Program-made: the position numbers and the translations under genes
Notes under the pieces: model-generated
What the model was told of the DNA's origin: nothing
What the model saw: only the letters and a program-made list of their open reading frames with translations
Database searches by the model: none
Shown here: positions 45,039 to 54,472 of the stretch, piece by piece
How the letters are laid out: each line of letters starts with the position of its first letter
How positions within the stretch are numbered: position 1 is the first letter of the stretch
Assembly: GCA_963761525.1 (NCBI GenBank)
Contig: CAVXHG010000010.1
Location: 124,001 to 188,000 of the forward strand
DNA from: BOG-931 sp963761525
GTDB taxonomy: Bacteria > Pseudomonadota > Alphaproteobacteria > Rhizobiales > Xanthobacteraceae
DNA length: 64,000 nucleotides
Direction: 5' to 3'

Positions 45039-45805
45039 GCATCCTGAAGCTCGATAGTATCACGCGACGGTTTGGAGGCCTGGTCGCCCTCGACAACGTC
45101 TCGCTCGAAATCCCGGAAAGCGGCATCACGGCGATCATCGGACCAAACGGCGCGGGCAAGACGACACTCTTCAACGTCATTTCCGGCTTCGACGCGCCGA
45201 CTTCTGGCAACGTCTTTCTTCTCGGCTCAGACGTCACCGGCATGGCGCCGGAGCTGATCGCCAAGCGCGGCCTCGTGCGCACCTTTCAGCTCGTACAATT
45301 GTTCGACGAGCTCACCGTGCTGGAGAATGTCAAAGTCGGCCGTCATCTTCATACCCATGGCGGGCTTATAATGGCGTTGATACCGGGCCTTTCCTCGAAG
45401 CGCGAAGCGGCCATCGAGAACACCGCACGTGACTTGTTGCGACAGACCGGATTGTCGGAGTGCGCAGAACAACCGGCCGCGGCACTTCCCTACGGGCAAA
45501 AACGCCTGCTCGAAATCGCCCGCGCATTGGCCGCAGAGCCCAAACTTCTGCTGCTCGACGAGCCGGCTGCCGGCCTTAATCGCGAAGAGACGCAGCAGCT
45601 TGCCGATCTGCTATCTCGGATCGCCGCCTCGGGTACCACGATCGTTCTGATCGAGCATGACATGAGCCTGGTCATGAACGTAGCGGCACGGATTGCCGTG
45701 CTCGATTTCGGACGGCTGATCGCGGAAGGAACACCCGCCGAGGTGCGACGCAACCCCGATGTCATAACGGCTTACCTCGGACAGGCGGAGGCGGCGCTTG
45801 CTTGA
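45035..45805 (+). CDS. Branched-chain-type ABC transporter ATP-binding protein (LivG family)
   Basis: A 256-residue ATPase. ITRRFGGLVALDNVSLEIPESGITAIIGPNGAGKTTLFNVISGF (about 9-52) includes Walker A. RGLVRTFQLVQLFDELTVLENVKVG is the LivG Q-loop. The signature reads LPYGQKRLLEIARALAAEP, a common LivG variant of LSGG, and LLLLDEPAAGLN is Walker B. It overlaps LivM by ATGA and the LivH gene by eight bases. Confidence 0.92.
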   Translation: MSILKLDSITRRFGGLVALDNVSLEIPESGITAIIGPNGAGKTTLFNVISGFDAPTSGNVFLLGSDVTGMAPELIAKRGLVRTFQLVQLFDELTVLENVKVGRHLHTHGGLIMALIPGLSSKREAAIENTARDLLRQTGLSECAEQPAAALPYGQKRLLEIARALAAEPKLLLLDEPAAGLNREETQQLADLLSRIAASGTTIVLIEHDMSLVMNVAARIAVLDFGRLIAEGTPAEVRRNPDVITAYLGQAEAALA

Positions 45806-46670
45806 CCTCATCATGCAATCGATCGCAAGCGGCATCGCGGTGGGCTGCATCTACGGCCTGATCGGTATCGGCTTCTGCGTGATCTATAATGCCAGCGGCA
45901 TCGTCAACTTTGCCCAAGGCGCCTTCGTCATGCTTGGCGGCATGGTGGCGAGCGCGGCGCTGAAGACCTACGGTATTCCGCTGCCGCTTGCCGGCATTCT
46001 CGCAATAGCGATTTGCGCTGGCATCGGCATGATCCTCGAACGCCTCGTCGTCCGTCCGCTGTGGGACCGTCAATCGGCGACTTTTGTGATGATCCTTGCC
46101 ACCCTTGCCGCGCAGATCGTCATCGAGCGGTTGACGTTGATCGTTGCCGGCGATCAGCCGCGCAGCCTGCCGATGTTTACCGATTTGCCGCCGTTACGGA
46201 TCGGCGGCATTGCTATAAGCTACCAGTTCCTTTGGATTGTAGGCGGTGCGACGCTAGCTATCGTCCTACTCGCTGTTTTCTTCTCGTCGACAAAAACTGG
46301 CAAGGCGATGCGTGCGTGTGCCATTGATCGGGATGCGGCAGCCTTGCTCGGAATTCCGGTCTCGCGCATGCTCGCGCTCGCATTCGGACTGAGCGCGGCG
46401 CTCGGCGCCTTTGCCGGCGTATTGATTACGCCAACACAATATACCTCGTTCAATCTCGGCGTTCCGTTTGCCATCAGCGGCTTTATCGCGGCGATCATCG
46501 GCGGCTTCGGACGGCCGCTTGGCGCGTTGGCAGGCGGCATCTTTCTCGGGATCGTCCAGGCGCTTGCGATTGTGGCGCTCGGCTCGGCGTTTAAGAATAT
46601 CGCGGCGCTATCAATTCTTCTGTTGTTCCTGTTTTTCCGGCCGACCGGCCTCCTCGGTTCGGCCAAATAG
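45798..46670 (+). CDS. Branched-chain-type ABC transporter permease (LivH family)
   Basis: A 290-residue membrane protein from a TTG start inside the LivG end, preceded by GGAGG. QSIASGIAVGCIYGLIGIGFCVIYNASGIVNFAQGAFVMLGGM (about 7-49) is the LivH signature. RACAIDRDAAALLGIPVSRMLALAFGLSAALGAFAGVL (about 172-209) is the coupling loop. It completes the importer: receptor, LivF, LivM, LivG, LivH. Confidence 0.93.
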   Translation: MLDLIMQSIASGIAVGCIYGLIGIGFCVIYNASGIVNFAQGAFVMLGGMVASAALKTYGIPLPLAGILAIAICAGIGMILERLVVRPLWDRQSATFVMILATLAAQIVIERLTLIVAGDQPRSLPMFTDLPPLRIGGIAISYQFLWIVGGATLAIVLLAVFFSSTKTGKAMRACAIDRDAAALLGIPVSRMLALAFGLSAALGAFAGVLITPTQYTSFNLGVPFAISGFIAAIIGGFGRPLGALAGGIFLGIVQALAIVALGSAFKNIAALSILLLFLFFRPTGLLGSAK

Positions 46671-46688
46671 CCGAATGGAGAAGGCGGT

Positions 46689-47024
46689 ATGGATATCCAT
46701 AAAATCGACTGGAGCACGACCCAATGGAAAGAGATTCGCAAAGGGGTCGAACAAAAAGCGTTTTCCGGAAACGGCGCGACGATCGCCCTGCATCGTTTGA
46801 TGCCGGGGCATGAGCCGCGGCCGCACAGCCACCCGCATGAGCAGATCGCCTACATTGTCTCCGGCACGCTGCGCTTCCACATCGGAGACGAGGTTTGCGA
46901 CGTCGGTCCGGGAGGCCTCGTGGTCATTCCCTCAAACGTCACACATTGGGGCGAAGTCGTCGGTGACGAGCCGGTGATCAATATCGATGTGTTCACGCCA
47001 AAGCGGCCTGAATACGCGCCATAG
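46689..47024 (+). CDS. Cupin-domain protein
   Basis: A 111-residue single-cupin protein. GHEPRPHSHPHEQIAYIVSGTLRFHIGDE (about 39-67) holds the first metal motif with clustered histidines and a glutamate. GPGGLVVIPSNVTHWGEVVGDEPVIN (about 74-99) holds the second with its histidine. The metal site appears complete, so it could be a small dioxygenase, isomerase or sensor. It lies 18 bases after LivH and 7 bases before the dihydroorotate-dehydrogenase-like gene, in the same operon. Confidence 0.88.
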   Translation: MDIHKIDWSTTQWKEIRKGVEQKAFSGNGATIALHRLMPGHEPRPHSHPHEQIAYIVSGTLRFHIGDEVCDVGPGGLVVIPSNVTHWGEVVGDEPVINIDVFTPKRPEYAP

Positions 47025-47031
47025 GCCTCAG

Positions 47032-48087
47032 GTGGGACGAGAAAAACTCGGGACCAAAGTCGGCTCGGTGGAGCTGAAGAACCCGCTCATTGCGGCGGCG
47101 GCAGAACATTTCATCGAGCCGGAAGGAATCCGCCGCGCGATAGCAGCCGGCGCCGGAGCCGTGGTCGTCAAATCGACCAATAAATCCGAAGCGGCAAAGG
47201 ACCAGCTGCAACGCGCTGAATATGCCGTTCTTGACGAAAAGTGGCAGCCGGTAGCGTGGAATGCCGATGCGCCCGCCGGCGCGACCATCGCTTGCCGCTC
47301 CGGTCTAACGCCCCAGCCTTTCGATGCATGGCTCGACGATACAATAAAGCTCGATCGCCTCGCGCACGCATCGGACTGTTACGCGGTTGCCAGTATCATC
47401 CTTGCCGACCTGGACCCTGCCGTACGAATGGCACATCAAATCGAACAGGCTGGCATTCGCATCTTCGAATTGAACATCGGCACGCCCTACGCCAGCCAGG
47501 CTCGGGGAATCGTCTCCACGGAACTCGATCCGGCGCGCGTGACGATGATCGTCCAAACAATCCGCGCGGCGATCAAAATTCCATTATGGGTCAAGCTTTC
47601 CGGTCAAAGCGAACACGTGCCGTTGCTCGCCAAAGCCGCATTCGATGGCGGCGCCAATTCAGTGGTCATGGCCGGCCGTCTCCTGGGCATGATTCCGGAT
47701 GTCGAAACGCTCGAACCGCTTCTTGGAACGACGCTTGGCGTTGGCGGATACTGGAATTTGCCACTGACGTGCCATTGGCTCTCTTTGACACGCGCCGAAC
47801 TCGGACCCGACCGCCCGTTGATCGGCATCAACGGCGCCCAATCCGGGCTGGACATCGCGCGCATGATGCTGGCCGGCGCGTCGGCAGTTGCCATTGCTTC
47901 CCCGGTGATGCTGCGAGGCTACAGCTTACTCAGCGATGCGCTCACGGAATTTGATGATTATCTGGGCCGAAAAAATCTGAACGCGACAGATCTGATCGGC
48001 CGCGCTGCCGACGTGCGAAAGTCTTTTAGGGATATTCCGCTCAAAAGCGGCAACTGGCGCAATTATATTCCTCAGGTGGATAGTTAG
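47032..48087 (+). CDS. Dihydroorotate-dehydrogenase-like flavoprotein (PreA-type TIM barrel)
   Basis: About 351 residues from the GTG at 47032, chosen because the ATG at 46987 lies inside the cupin gene and adds nonconserved residues. VELKNPLIAAAAEHFIEPEGIRRAIAAGAGAVVVKSTNK is the first barrel half with FMN contact lysine. FELNIGTPYASQARG, IKIPLWVKLSGQSEHVPLLAKAAFDGGANSVVMAGRLLG and GINGAQSGLDIARMMLAGASAVAIASPVMLRGY are the phosphate-binding side. It resembles the catalytic subunit of dihydropyrimidine dehydrogenase PreA but lacks its iron-sulfur domain. A reductive or oxidative step on an imported heterocycle is an inference. Confidence 0.82.
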   Translation: MGREKLGTKVGSVELKNPLIAAAAEHFIEPEGIRRAIAAGAGAVVVKSTNKSEAAKDQLQRAEYAVLDEKWQPVAWNADAPAGATIACRSGLTPQPFDAWLDDTIKLDRLAHASDCYAVASIILADLDPAVRMAHQIEQAGIRIFELNIGTPYASQARGIVSTELDPARVTMIVQTIRAAIKIPLWVKLSGQSEHVPLLAKAAFDGGANSVVMAGRLLGMIPDVETLEPLLGTTLGVGGYWNLPLTCHWLSLTRAELGPDRPLIGINGAQSGLDIARMMLAGASAVAIASPVMLRGYSLLSDALTEFDDYLGRKNLNATDLIGRAADVRKSFRDIPLKSGNWRNYIPQVDS

Positions 48088-48186
48088 CCGACGATCGAGG
48101 CGCGAGCCGAGACTTAATATTTTCTAATCGAAAGTGCGACAGATCAAGCAGAGAAGTTTCTAGCCTTAGTGTGTGCGCCCCGACTT

Positions 48187-49590
48187 CTAAGGCGAGAGTT
48201 CTTCGAGAATACGGCCCTTGCTCTCCAGCGAGAACCAAAAACACACCACGCCGCCAACACAGAGCACACCGGCAAAAGTGAGAAATACGGGCGCGATGCC
48301 GTAAGATCCGACAATCCAGCCGACCAGAAGAGGCCCGATTGCCGAACCGAGACGAAGCCATGCCGAGCCAAACGCCGTACCCAGCGCGCGGATCCGCGTC
48401 GGGTAAAGCTCTCCTGAGTAAAGATAAAGGCTAAGCGTAACCGTCTGAATGATCGAATACGCCATGGTCGCGAAGACAAGAATCTCCGTCGCCGACCGTG
48501 CGCCCGTGGCCGCAAGAACGAGCAGCGGGATCATTCCGAGGAAGAAAGCCGCCGTGAACCATCGCCGCCGTCCTACGCGATCAATCGTCAATCCGCAGAT
48601 CACCCCAATGCAGACCGAGACTCCGGTCATCGTGAACCCGTAGGCAAGGCTCGTCGACAACGGTAATCCAAAGATCGATCGGTAGAGCGTCGGCAGCCAT
48701 GTAACCATGCCATTGAGTACGAGATACGAACTCAACCAAAGAACCCACAACATCAGCGTACGGACTCGATAGAACGGGCTGAACAGCTCACGCCAAGCTC
48801 CCCGCTGCGAGACTACAGGTTGCCACGCAATAGGGGCTGGCGTCGGCAGAATGACGCCGCGCTTCACGCACAGGTTTTCGAGTTGCGTCACAATCGCCTC
48901 GGCTTCGGCGAGCCGGCCTTGCGAAATCAGCCAACGTGGCGACTCCGGCAAGAACAGACGGAGCGGCGCCAGCAGCAAAACTGGAACAGTCCCGATGATG
49001 AACATCACCTGCCAGCCGAAAACCGGCACGAGCAGGTACCCCAAGATTCCCGATGCCGTCAGACCGAGACCAAAGACAATCTCATAGAGAAGGAAAAAGC
49101 GTCCACGGTTGCGCGCGGTGGACAGCTCATTGATGTAAGTAGCAGCGACGGGGACTTCGCCGCCGACGCCGATACCCTGGATGAAACGAAACAAACCGAG
49201 CGATACCGGGCTCCACGCGAAGACGCACACCAGGTTCATGACCGAGTAGACCGCGACCGTCATTGTCGTAACGCGGAGGCGGCCTTTGCGTTCTGCAAGC
49301 CATCCGAACAGCAGAGCACCGCAAAGCTGTCCCAGATATCCCACCGAAATGACGTAACCAGCGGACTGCGGCGACATGCTCCACTGATGCACCAGCACCG
49401 GCAGCGCATACGCGATGGTCAGGGACGTGTACCCGTCAAAAAATGTCGCGCAGCCCACAATTAGCCGCGCCAGCACGTGAATGCGGGTCATCGGTAGCCG
49501 CTCAAGCCGCGCAATCAGCATTGCCTGATAGCTATAGTCGCTCGCCGCTCCGGACGGAGGAATGCCCCCCATCGTAACTACCTGTGCCAT
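48187..49590 (-). CDS. MFS transporter (metabolite:H+ symporter, sugar-porter group)
   Basis: A 467-residue carrier with twelve predicted helices. The ATG at 49590 follows GAGGA; five more residues exist upstream. LARLIVGCATFFDGYTSLTIAYALPVLVHQW (about 36-66) has the Asp-Gly of helix 1. GWLAERKGRLRV is the helix 2-3 loop, VPVAATYINELSTARNRGRFF the GExxP-like segment, and GELYPTRIRALGTAFGSAW a later loop. It is the last gene of the HyuABAB operon and presumably imports its substrate. It belongs to the same group as the fragment at the left edge. Confidence 0.92.
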   Translation of the reverse strand: MAQVVTMGGIPPSGAASDYSYQAMLIARLERLPMTRIHVLARLIVGCATFFDGYTSLTIAYALPVLVHQWSMSPQSAGYVISVGYLGQLCGALLFGWLAERKGRLRVTTMTVAVYSVMNLVCVFAWSPVSLGLFRFIQGIGVGGEVPVAATYINELSTARNRGRFFLLYEIVFGLGLTASGILGYLLVPVFGWQVMFIIGTVPVLLLAPLRLFLPESPRWLISQGRLAEAEAIVTQLENLCVKRGVILPTPAPIAWQPVVSQRGAWRELFSPFYRVRTLMLWVLWLSSYLVLNGMVTWLPTLYRSIFGLPLSTSLAYGFTMTGVSVCIGVICGLTIDRVGRRRWFTAAFFLGMIPLLVLAATGARSATEILVFATMAYSIIQTVTLSLYLYSGELYPTRIRALGTAFGSAWLRLGSAIGPLLVGWIVGSYGIAPVFLTFAGVLCVGGVVCFWFSLESKGRILEELSP

Positions 49591-49662
49591 TGTTTCCTCG
49601 CCCACCGCGCTGCGTCTATCCGCACAGCGTCATGTTCTTCACTTAAACTCACATGTTCTTTT

Positions 49663-50442
49663 TCACTTAAACCCGCGTATCAAGTTCTCGCGCTGCGCTG
49701 CCTGCACAAGCAGCAGCGCGAGATCGCTCGTCGAGAGGATGAATTGCGCGCCGAGGCGGATGTAACGTGCCATTGCCTCGTCGCGATGCACGCCGCCCAT
49801 GCCGGCCCATTTGCCGTGCCGTTTACAGGCGGCAATCAGTCCATCGTAGGCCTTCACGATCTCGGGATGATCGGGATTACCGCCAATGCCCATCTCCATC
49901 ATCAGATCGTTGGTGCCGATCATGACGATGTCGATGCCGGGCACCGCGGCAATCGCGTCAGCGTTTGCAATGGCAGTCGGTGTTTCCAACATAACAGCGA
50001 GCAGGACAGTCTGATTCATACTCGCCGCCGCATCCGCGCCGCGGACCGGCTTAAATTCGTTTTGCGGCATAAGCCCACCCGCGGAAAGGTGTCCCAGCGG
50101 GGGATATTTGAGATTGGCGACCGTTGCCTTCGCCTGCTCGGCGGTATCGACGTGGGGCATGATGATGCCCATTGCGCCGCCGTCGATGGCGCGGGCGGCC
50201 ATTGAATATTCGTCCTGAGGAACGCGAACGATCGGTGCGATTCCAGCATCAAGTGCCGCCATTGATATCTGCGACGCGGTATCCAGCGCGATGGTGCCGT
50301 GCTCAAGGTCGATCAGCAGCCAGTCATAGCCACAGCCACGCATGAGCTTTCCGATCTCGATCGTTCGAGCGAGCCGAACGCCGACGCCAATGGCAAGTTC
50401 GCCCGCGGCGAGACGTTCTCTGGCGGAATTTTTGACGGTCAT
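49663..50442 (-). CDS. HpcH/HpaI aldolase/citrate lyase family protein
   Basis: A 259-residue class II pyruvate-type aldolase. LMRGCGYDWLLIDLEHGTIALDTASQ (about 35-60) contains the base-bearing His-Gly. IVRVPQDEYSMAARAIDGGAMGIIMPHVDTAEQAKATV contains the RVP and MPHV motifs. LLAVMLETPTAIANADAIAAVPGIDIVMIGTNDL has the metal-binding Glu and Asp. The start overlaps the hyuB stop by ATGA. Family members cleave 4-hydroxy-2-oxoacids to pyruvate plus an aldehyde, so it may process the ring-opened product. Confidence 0.92.
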   Translation of the reverse strand: MTVKNSARERLAAGELAIGVGVRLARTIEIGKLMRGCGYDWLLIDLEHGTIALDTASQISMAALDAGIAPIVRVPQDEYSMAARAIDGGAMGIIMPHVDTAEQAKATVANLKYPPLGHLSAGGLMPQNEFKPVRGADAAASMNQTVLLAVMLETPTAIANADAIAAVPGIDIVMIGTNDLMMEMGIGGNPDHPEIVKAYDGLIAACKRHGKWAGMGGVHRDEAMARYIRLGAQFILSTSDLALLLVQAAQRENLIRGFK

Positions 50443-52346
50443 GAGCAACAGCGTCCTGACAGGGCGATCACGAGCCGTTCTTCGTCGGACATGTTCTCGT
50501 GCTCGTGATGATGGCTGTGGTTACGTCCGGCGGTACCGGCGATTTGCTCCGGCGGTACCGGATCGTCGATCGGCAGACCCTTCGCGCGCATCTCGGTGCG
50601 GCGGGCAGCGGTTGCTTTTGGGTCGGGAGTGGCGGAGCCGTTGAAAGCCAGCCCGTAATGCTGCTCCGCTTTATCTTTGGAGATATAGCCTTGCGCAACG
50701 TCGGCGACCACGAGAGCCGCCTCGCGATCGAGTGGTGATCCGAAGCCACCACCGCCCCCGGAGCGCTTGATGTAAGCGTCACCGGGCTCGAGCACCAGAT
50801 TGAACGCCTTGCCGTTATCAAATTGCTGTTCCGGTTCACCAAAGCGATGGATCGCAACCGAATTACCAAAGCCAGCGAGGCCGCCATAAAGACCCCATGG
50901 TCGGCATTTGACGCGATCGATTTGCGCATGAAACCGAATCTGCGCGCGGGCCTGGACGACTTGCTCAGTACCAAGACCGCCGCGGTGTTCCCCTGCCCCA
51001 CCAGAATCCTGTCGCAAGGCATAGCGTTCGACCAACAGCGGAAACTTGGCTTCGATCTGCTCGACCGGGCTGTTGTGTGTATCGCCATCATTGATGGCCA
51101 CGGTTGCGCACCGGCCATCGCTGTCATGCTTGGCACCCCAGCCGCCGCCAATCAGACCGCTGAACAGGAACAGACTGTTGTCCTCCGGGCGCCGCCCACT
51201 GACGCGCGTCACCACGAGATCTGCGTGATGACCCGCTATGACCTTGTTTGGCAGGGCCGGCGCGAGCGCCTTGAAGATCGTATCGATCACCGTCATCGGA
51301 AACAGCATCCACATGCGCATTGCCGAGGGTCGAACGGCGCTCACGACCTTGCCTGGTGGCAAGACCACATCGATCGCGCGGAACTGACCGTCGTTGATCG
51401 GCAAGTCGAGCGGCGACGTCAGACACTTGAATGCAACCTGGCAGCACGACAGACCTGCGGTTTCGCCAGAGTTGTAGAAACCCGTGACCTGGGCAGCGAC
51501 CTCGCTGAGATCCACCTTCATACGGTCGCCGCGGATCTCGACACGCACTCGGATCGGAATACGTTTGCCGATCGACACCCCGTCATCATCCATGAACGAT
51601 TCCGCTTCATAAACACCGTCGGGAATCGCGCGTACGCGCTCGCGCGCGATCGCTTCGCTCTGATCCATGATGGCGGCAAGTGAGGCAATCACTTCATCGC
51701 GGCCGTACTTCTCAATCATTTCGAGGAAGCGACGCTCCCCTGCTCTCACGGCGGCGATCTGCGCCCGAAGATCGCCCATCGCACGATCGGGCAGCCGGAC
51801 ATTCATACGGATGATGTCAAAGATCTCCTCATTCGGCTCACCTTCGCGATAAGCCTTGACGATCGGCATTTGGAGGCCTTCGGCATAGATATCGGTGGTC
51901 AACCCGTGCAGCGTGCCGCCGACATCGGGCCAATGCGCCATGCAGCACGAGAACCCGATGACGTCCCCGTTGTGAAAGATGGGAACGGTGAATGTCATAT
52001 GGTTGAGGTGGCTGCCGGTGATATAGGCGTCATTTGTAAGGAGAATGTCGCCCGGCTTCATCTTCGCGATACCGAAGTGCCGGATCTTCGCCTTTACGGT
52101 CTCACTCATGCCTCGAATGAACATCGGCAGGCCGATGCCGATCGAGAGTGTATTGCCTTCGACGTCGAACAACCCGACGGTAAAATCGAGCGCCTCGTAG
52201 ATGATCATGTTGTAGGCGGTCCGCATCAGGATCGTTTTCATCTCTTCGGTCGCCGCGATCAGGCAGTTGCGGATGATCTCGGTGACGACCGGATCAACGC
52301 CACGACGAGCCTTGGAGTCGGTCCTTTCTGCGAGCGCTTCGCTCAT
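50439..52346 (-). CDS. Hydantoinase B/oxoprolinase-type subunit (HyuB family), second pair
   Basis: A 635-residue HyuB protein, over 100 residues longer than that at 37489. GDILLTNDAYITGSHLNHMTFTVPIFHNGDVIGFSCCMAHWPDVGG (about 95-140) carries the metal histidines and DVGG. VPPGKVVSAVRPSAMRMWM-type and RSGGGGGFGSPLDREAALVVADVAQGYISKDKAEQHYG segments follow. A histidine-rich tail NHSHHHEHENMSDEERLVIALSGRCCS is unusual and might bind metal. ATG at 52346 lies 3 bases after the upstream stop, and the end overlaps the aldolase by ATGA. Confidence 0.9.
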   Translation of the reverse strand: MSEALAERTDSKARRGVDPVVTEIIRNCLIAATEEMKTILMRTAYNMIIYEALDFTVGLFDVEGNTLSIGIGLPMFIRGMSETVKAKIRHFGIAKMKPGDILLTNDAYITGSHLNHMTFTVPIFHNGDVIGFSCCMAHWPDVGGTLHGLTTDIYAEGLQMPIVKAYREGEPNEEIFDIIRMNVRLPDRAMGDLRAQIAAVRAGERRFLEMIEKYGRDEVIASLAAIMDQSEAIARERVRAIPDGVYEAESFMDDDGVSIGKRIPIRVRVEIRGDRMKVDLSEVAAQVTGFYNSGETAGLSCCQVAFKCLTSPLDLPINDGQFRAIDVVLPPGKVVSAVRPSAMRMWMLFPMTVIDTIFKALAPALPNKVIAGHHADLVVTRVSGRRPEDNSLFLFSGLIGGGWGAKHDSDGRCATVAINDGDTHNSPVEQIEAKFPLLVERYALRQDSGGAGEHRGGLGTEQVVQARAQIRFHAQIDRVKCRPWGLYGGLAGFGNSVAIHRFGEPEQQFDNGKAFNLVLEPGDAYIKRSGGGGGFGSPLDREAALVVADVAQGYISKDKAEQHYGLAFNGSATPDPKATAARRTEMRAKGLPIDDPVPPEQIAGTAGRNHSHHHEHENMSDEERLVIALSGRCCS

Positions 52347-52348
52347 GA

Positions 52349-54438
52349 TCAATTCCTTCCAATCTCCACGACAAGATTGCCGTACGCATCGACTTCGAGT
52401 CGGTCGCCGGGATGAACGACCGTCGTCGAAGCATGCTCCTCAATCAAGGCCGGTCCCGAGATTCGATCGCCGGCGCGCAATGCCGAGCGCTTGAAGATCG
52501 GTGTGCGCACGTAATCGCGCGCCTCGCCAAAGTAGACCGGGCGCTCACCGAGCGCAGCTTCCGCCAACGGCTTGCCATCGCCGCGCTCGATCCGCTCGAA
52601 CGGAGGTTTTGGCATGATGCCGCTCACTGCGCTGCGCAAGCTGACGATTTCCGCTTTTTCGGTCGGAGAGGAGAAGCCATAGCGCTGTGCATGTACTTCG
52701 TCGAAGCGCTTCTTGATGCCATCACGATCTTCTTTCGCGAACAATTCATGCGGCAATTCGACCGTGACCGCGTGCTCCTGACCGACGTAACGCATGTCGG
52801 CGTAACGTTTCAGTATGACCTCTTTCACCGGGACATTGCTCTGGCTCACACTGTCGCTGCCAGTGCGCTCCATGCCGTCGTAGAGTCGCACCAGTTCCTT
52901 GAAATCCGCCGAAGCAAGCGGCTTGAACCACGTCGTGACAAAATCGCGCCGCAGGTCGGCCACCAGCATTCCGACCGCCGAAAAATGCCCTGGTGCGCGT
53001 GGGATCATGACTTTGGAGATGCCGAGCTCGCGCGCCACCGCTACCGCGTGCAATGGCCCTGCACCGCCGTAAGCCACCAGCGCGAAGTCCGCCGCGTCGA
53101 GGCCGCGCTCCGTCGTCACCCAGCGTACGACATGCGACATTCGCGTCGTGACGACCCGGATTATGCCATCCGCCGCCTGGGTGATGGTTAGTCCGAGCGG
53201 CTTTGCAATTTTCTCATCGAGCGCCGTTTTCGCGGCCTCAAGGTCGAGCTTCATCTCACCGCCGAGGAAGCGATCGACACCCAGCCGGCCAAGGATAAGA
53301 TTGGCATCAGTAACAGTTGGCTGAATACCGCCGCGGCCGTAGCACACCGGACCCGGCTCGGCTCCCGCGCTTTCGGGACCGACACGAAGTGCGCCGGCTG
53401 GTCCGGCTTGCGCGATACTGCCGCCACCGGTCCCGACCTCCTGAATATCGATCATCGGAATTTGCACCGGCAGTCCGGTGGCATAACCGCCAATGAGCGA
53501 TCCGCCGGTCATCAGAACATTGCCCTGATAGATAACTCCGGCCTTGGCGGTCGTACCGCCCATGTCGAATGCAATTGCGTCGCTCATTCCGATGCTATCG
53601 CAAAGAGCCTTGGTGCCGATAACACCGGCAGCCGGACCGGACTCAAGCATGCGGATGCACGACCGTTTCGCGTCCTCCACGTCGAACAGGCCGCCGTTCG
53701 ATTGCACGATGAGGAACGATCCACCGAATCCCTTCTCGCTGATCCGCTCGCGCAGGTCCTCCAGATATGCCTTTACTCGCGGTCCAACGTACGCATTGGC
53801 GGCGACTGTCGAAGTGCGTTCGAACTCGCGATATTCCTGCGACAATTCATGCGACGCGGTCACGTAGAGGTTTGGATAAGCCTCTTCAATCAATTCCTTT
53901 ACACGTTGCTCGTGGATTGGATTTTGTAGGAGTGCAAGAACAGCACTGCGATGGCCTCGACTCCAGCCGCGACCGCTGCGGCCGCCGCCTGCAGGACCTG
54001 CTCCTCGTTGAGCTTGATGAGGATCCGGCCTTGCGCGTCCATTCGCTCGCGGATTTCGAAGCGCAGGGCGCGCTCGATTAGCGGCTCGTGCTTCTGGAAG
54101 AATAGATCGTACGCCTGCGGCCGGTTGATACGGCCGATTTCGTAGCTATCTCGAAAACCTTGAGTGGTCAGGAGCGCGCAGCGTGCGCCTTTGCGCTCGA
54201 GGATCGTATTGATGGCGACGGTCGTTCCGTGCAGCAGCAGATTGGCCTCGGCGAACGACGATTCGGCCTTCTCCACACCAGTTTGGATACCGTCGGCCAA
54301 CCGCGACGGTGTGGTCAGCGTCTTACCGAGGCGTAACTCTCCGGTAGCTTCATCAAAGCCGGCGACGTCGGTGAACGTACCACCTATATCCGCGGACAGG
54401 CGCAGCCTACCCTTGGGCGACATTTCCTTTACCGACAC
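52349..54438 (-). pseudogene. Hydantoinase A-type subunit (HyuA family), second pair, broken by a frameshift
   Basis: Part one from GTG 54438 has LRLSADIGGTFTDVAGFDE, LLLHGTTVAINTILERKGARCALLTTQGFRDSYEIGR and runs to VLFLHSYK. It should continue NPIHEQRVKELIEEAYPNLYVTASHELSQEYREFERTSTV but stops early at 53899. The correct continuation is found in the next frame, after one missing A in the run complementary to 53922-53925. Part two ends at 52349 with FDMGGTTAKAGVIY, GTGGGSIA and HAVAVARELGISKVMIPRAPG intact. The repaired product would be about 695 residues. The break lies in a homopolymer, so a base-calling error is likely. Confidence 0.85.
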
Positions 54439-54472
54439 GTCATACCCTCACATTGAATTTCCGGCGCAGGCG

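Noticed and set aside
46987..47031. Upstream ATG for the dihydroorotate-dehydrogenase-like gene
   Set aside because: It lies within the cupin coding region and adds residues with no family resemblance; GTG at 47032 preferred.
50823..51683. A 286-codon open frame on the plus strand
   Set aside because: Antisense to the hyuB gene; no family resemblance and no ribosome site.
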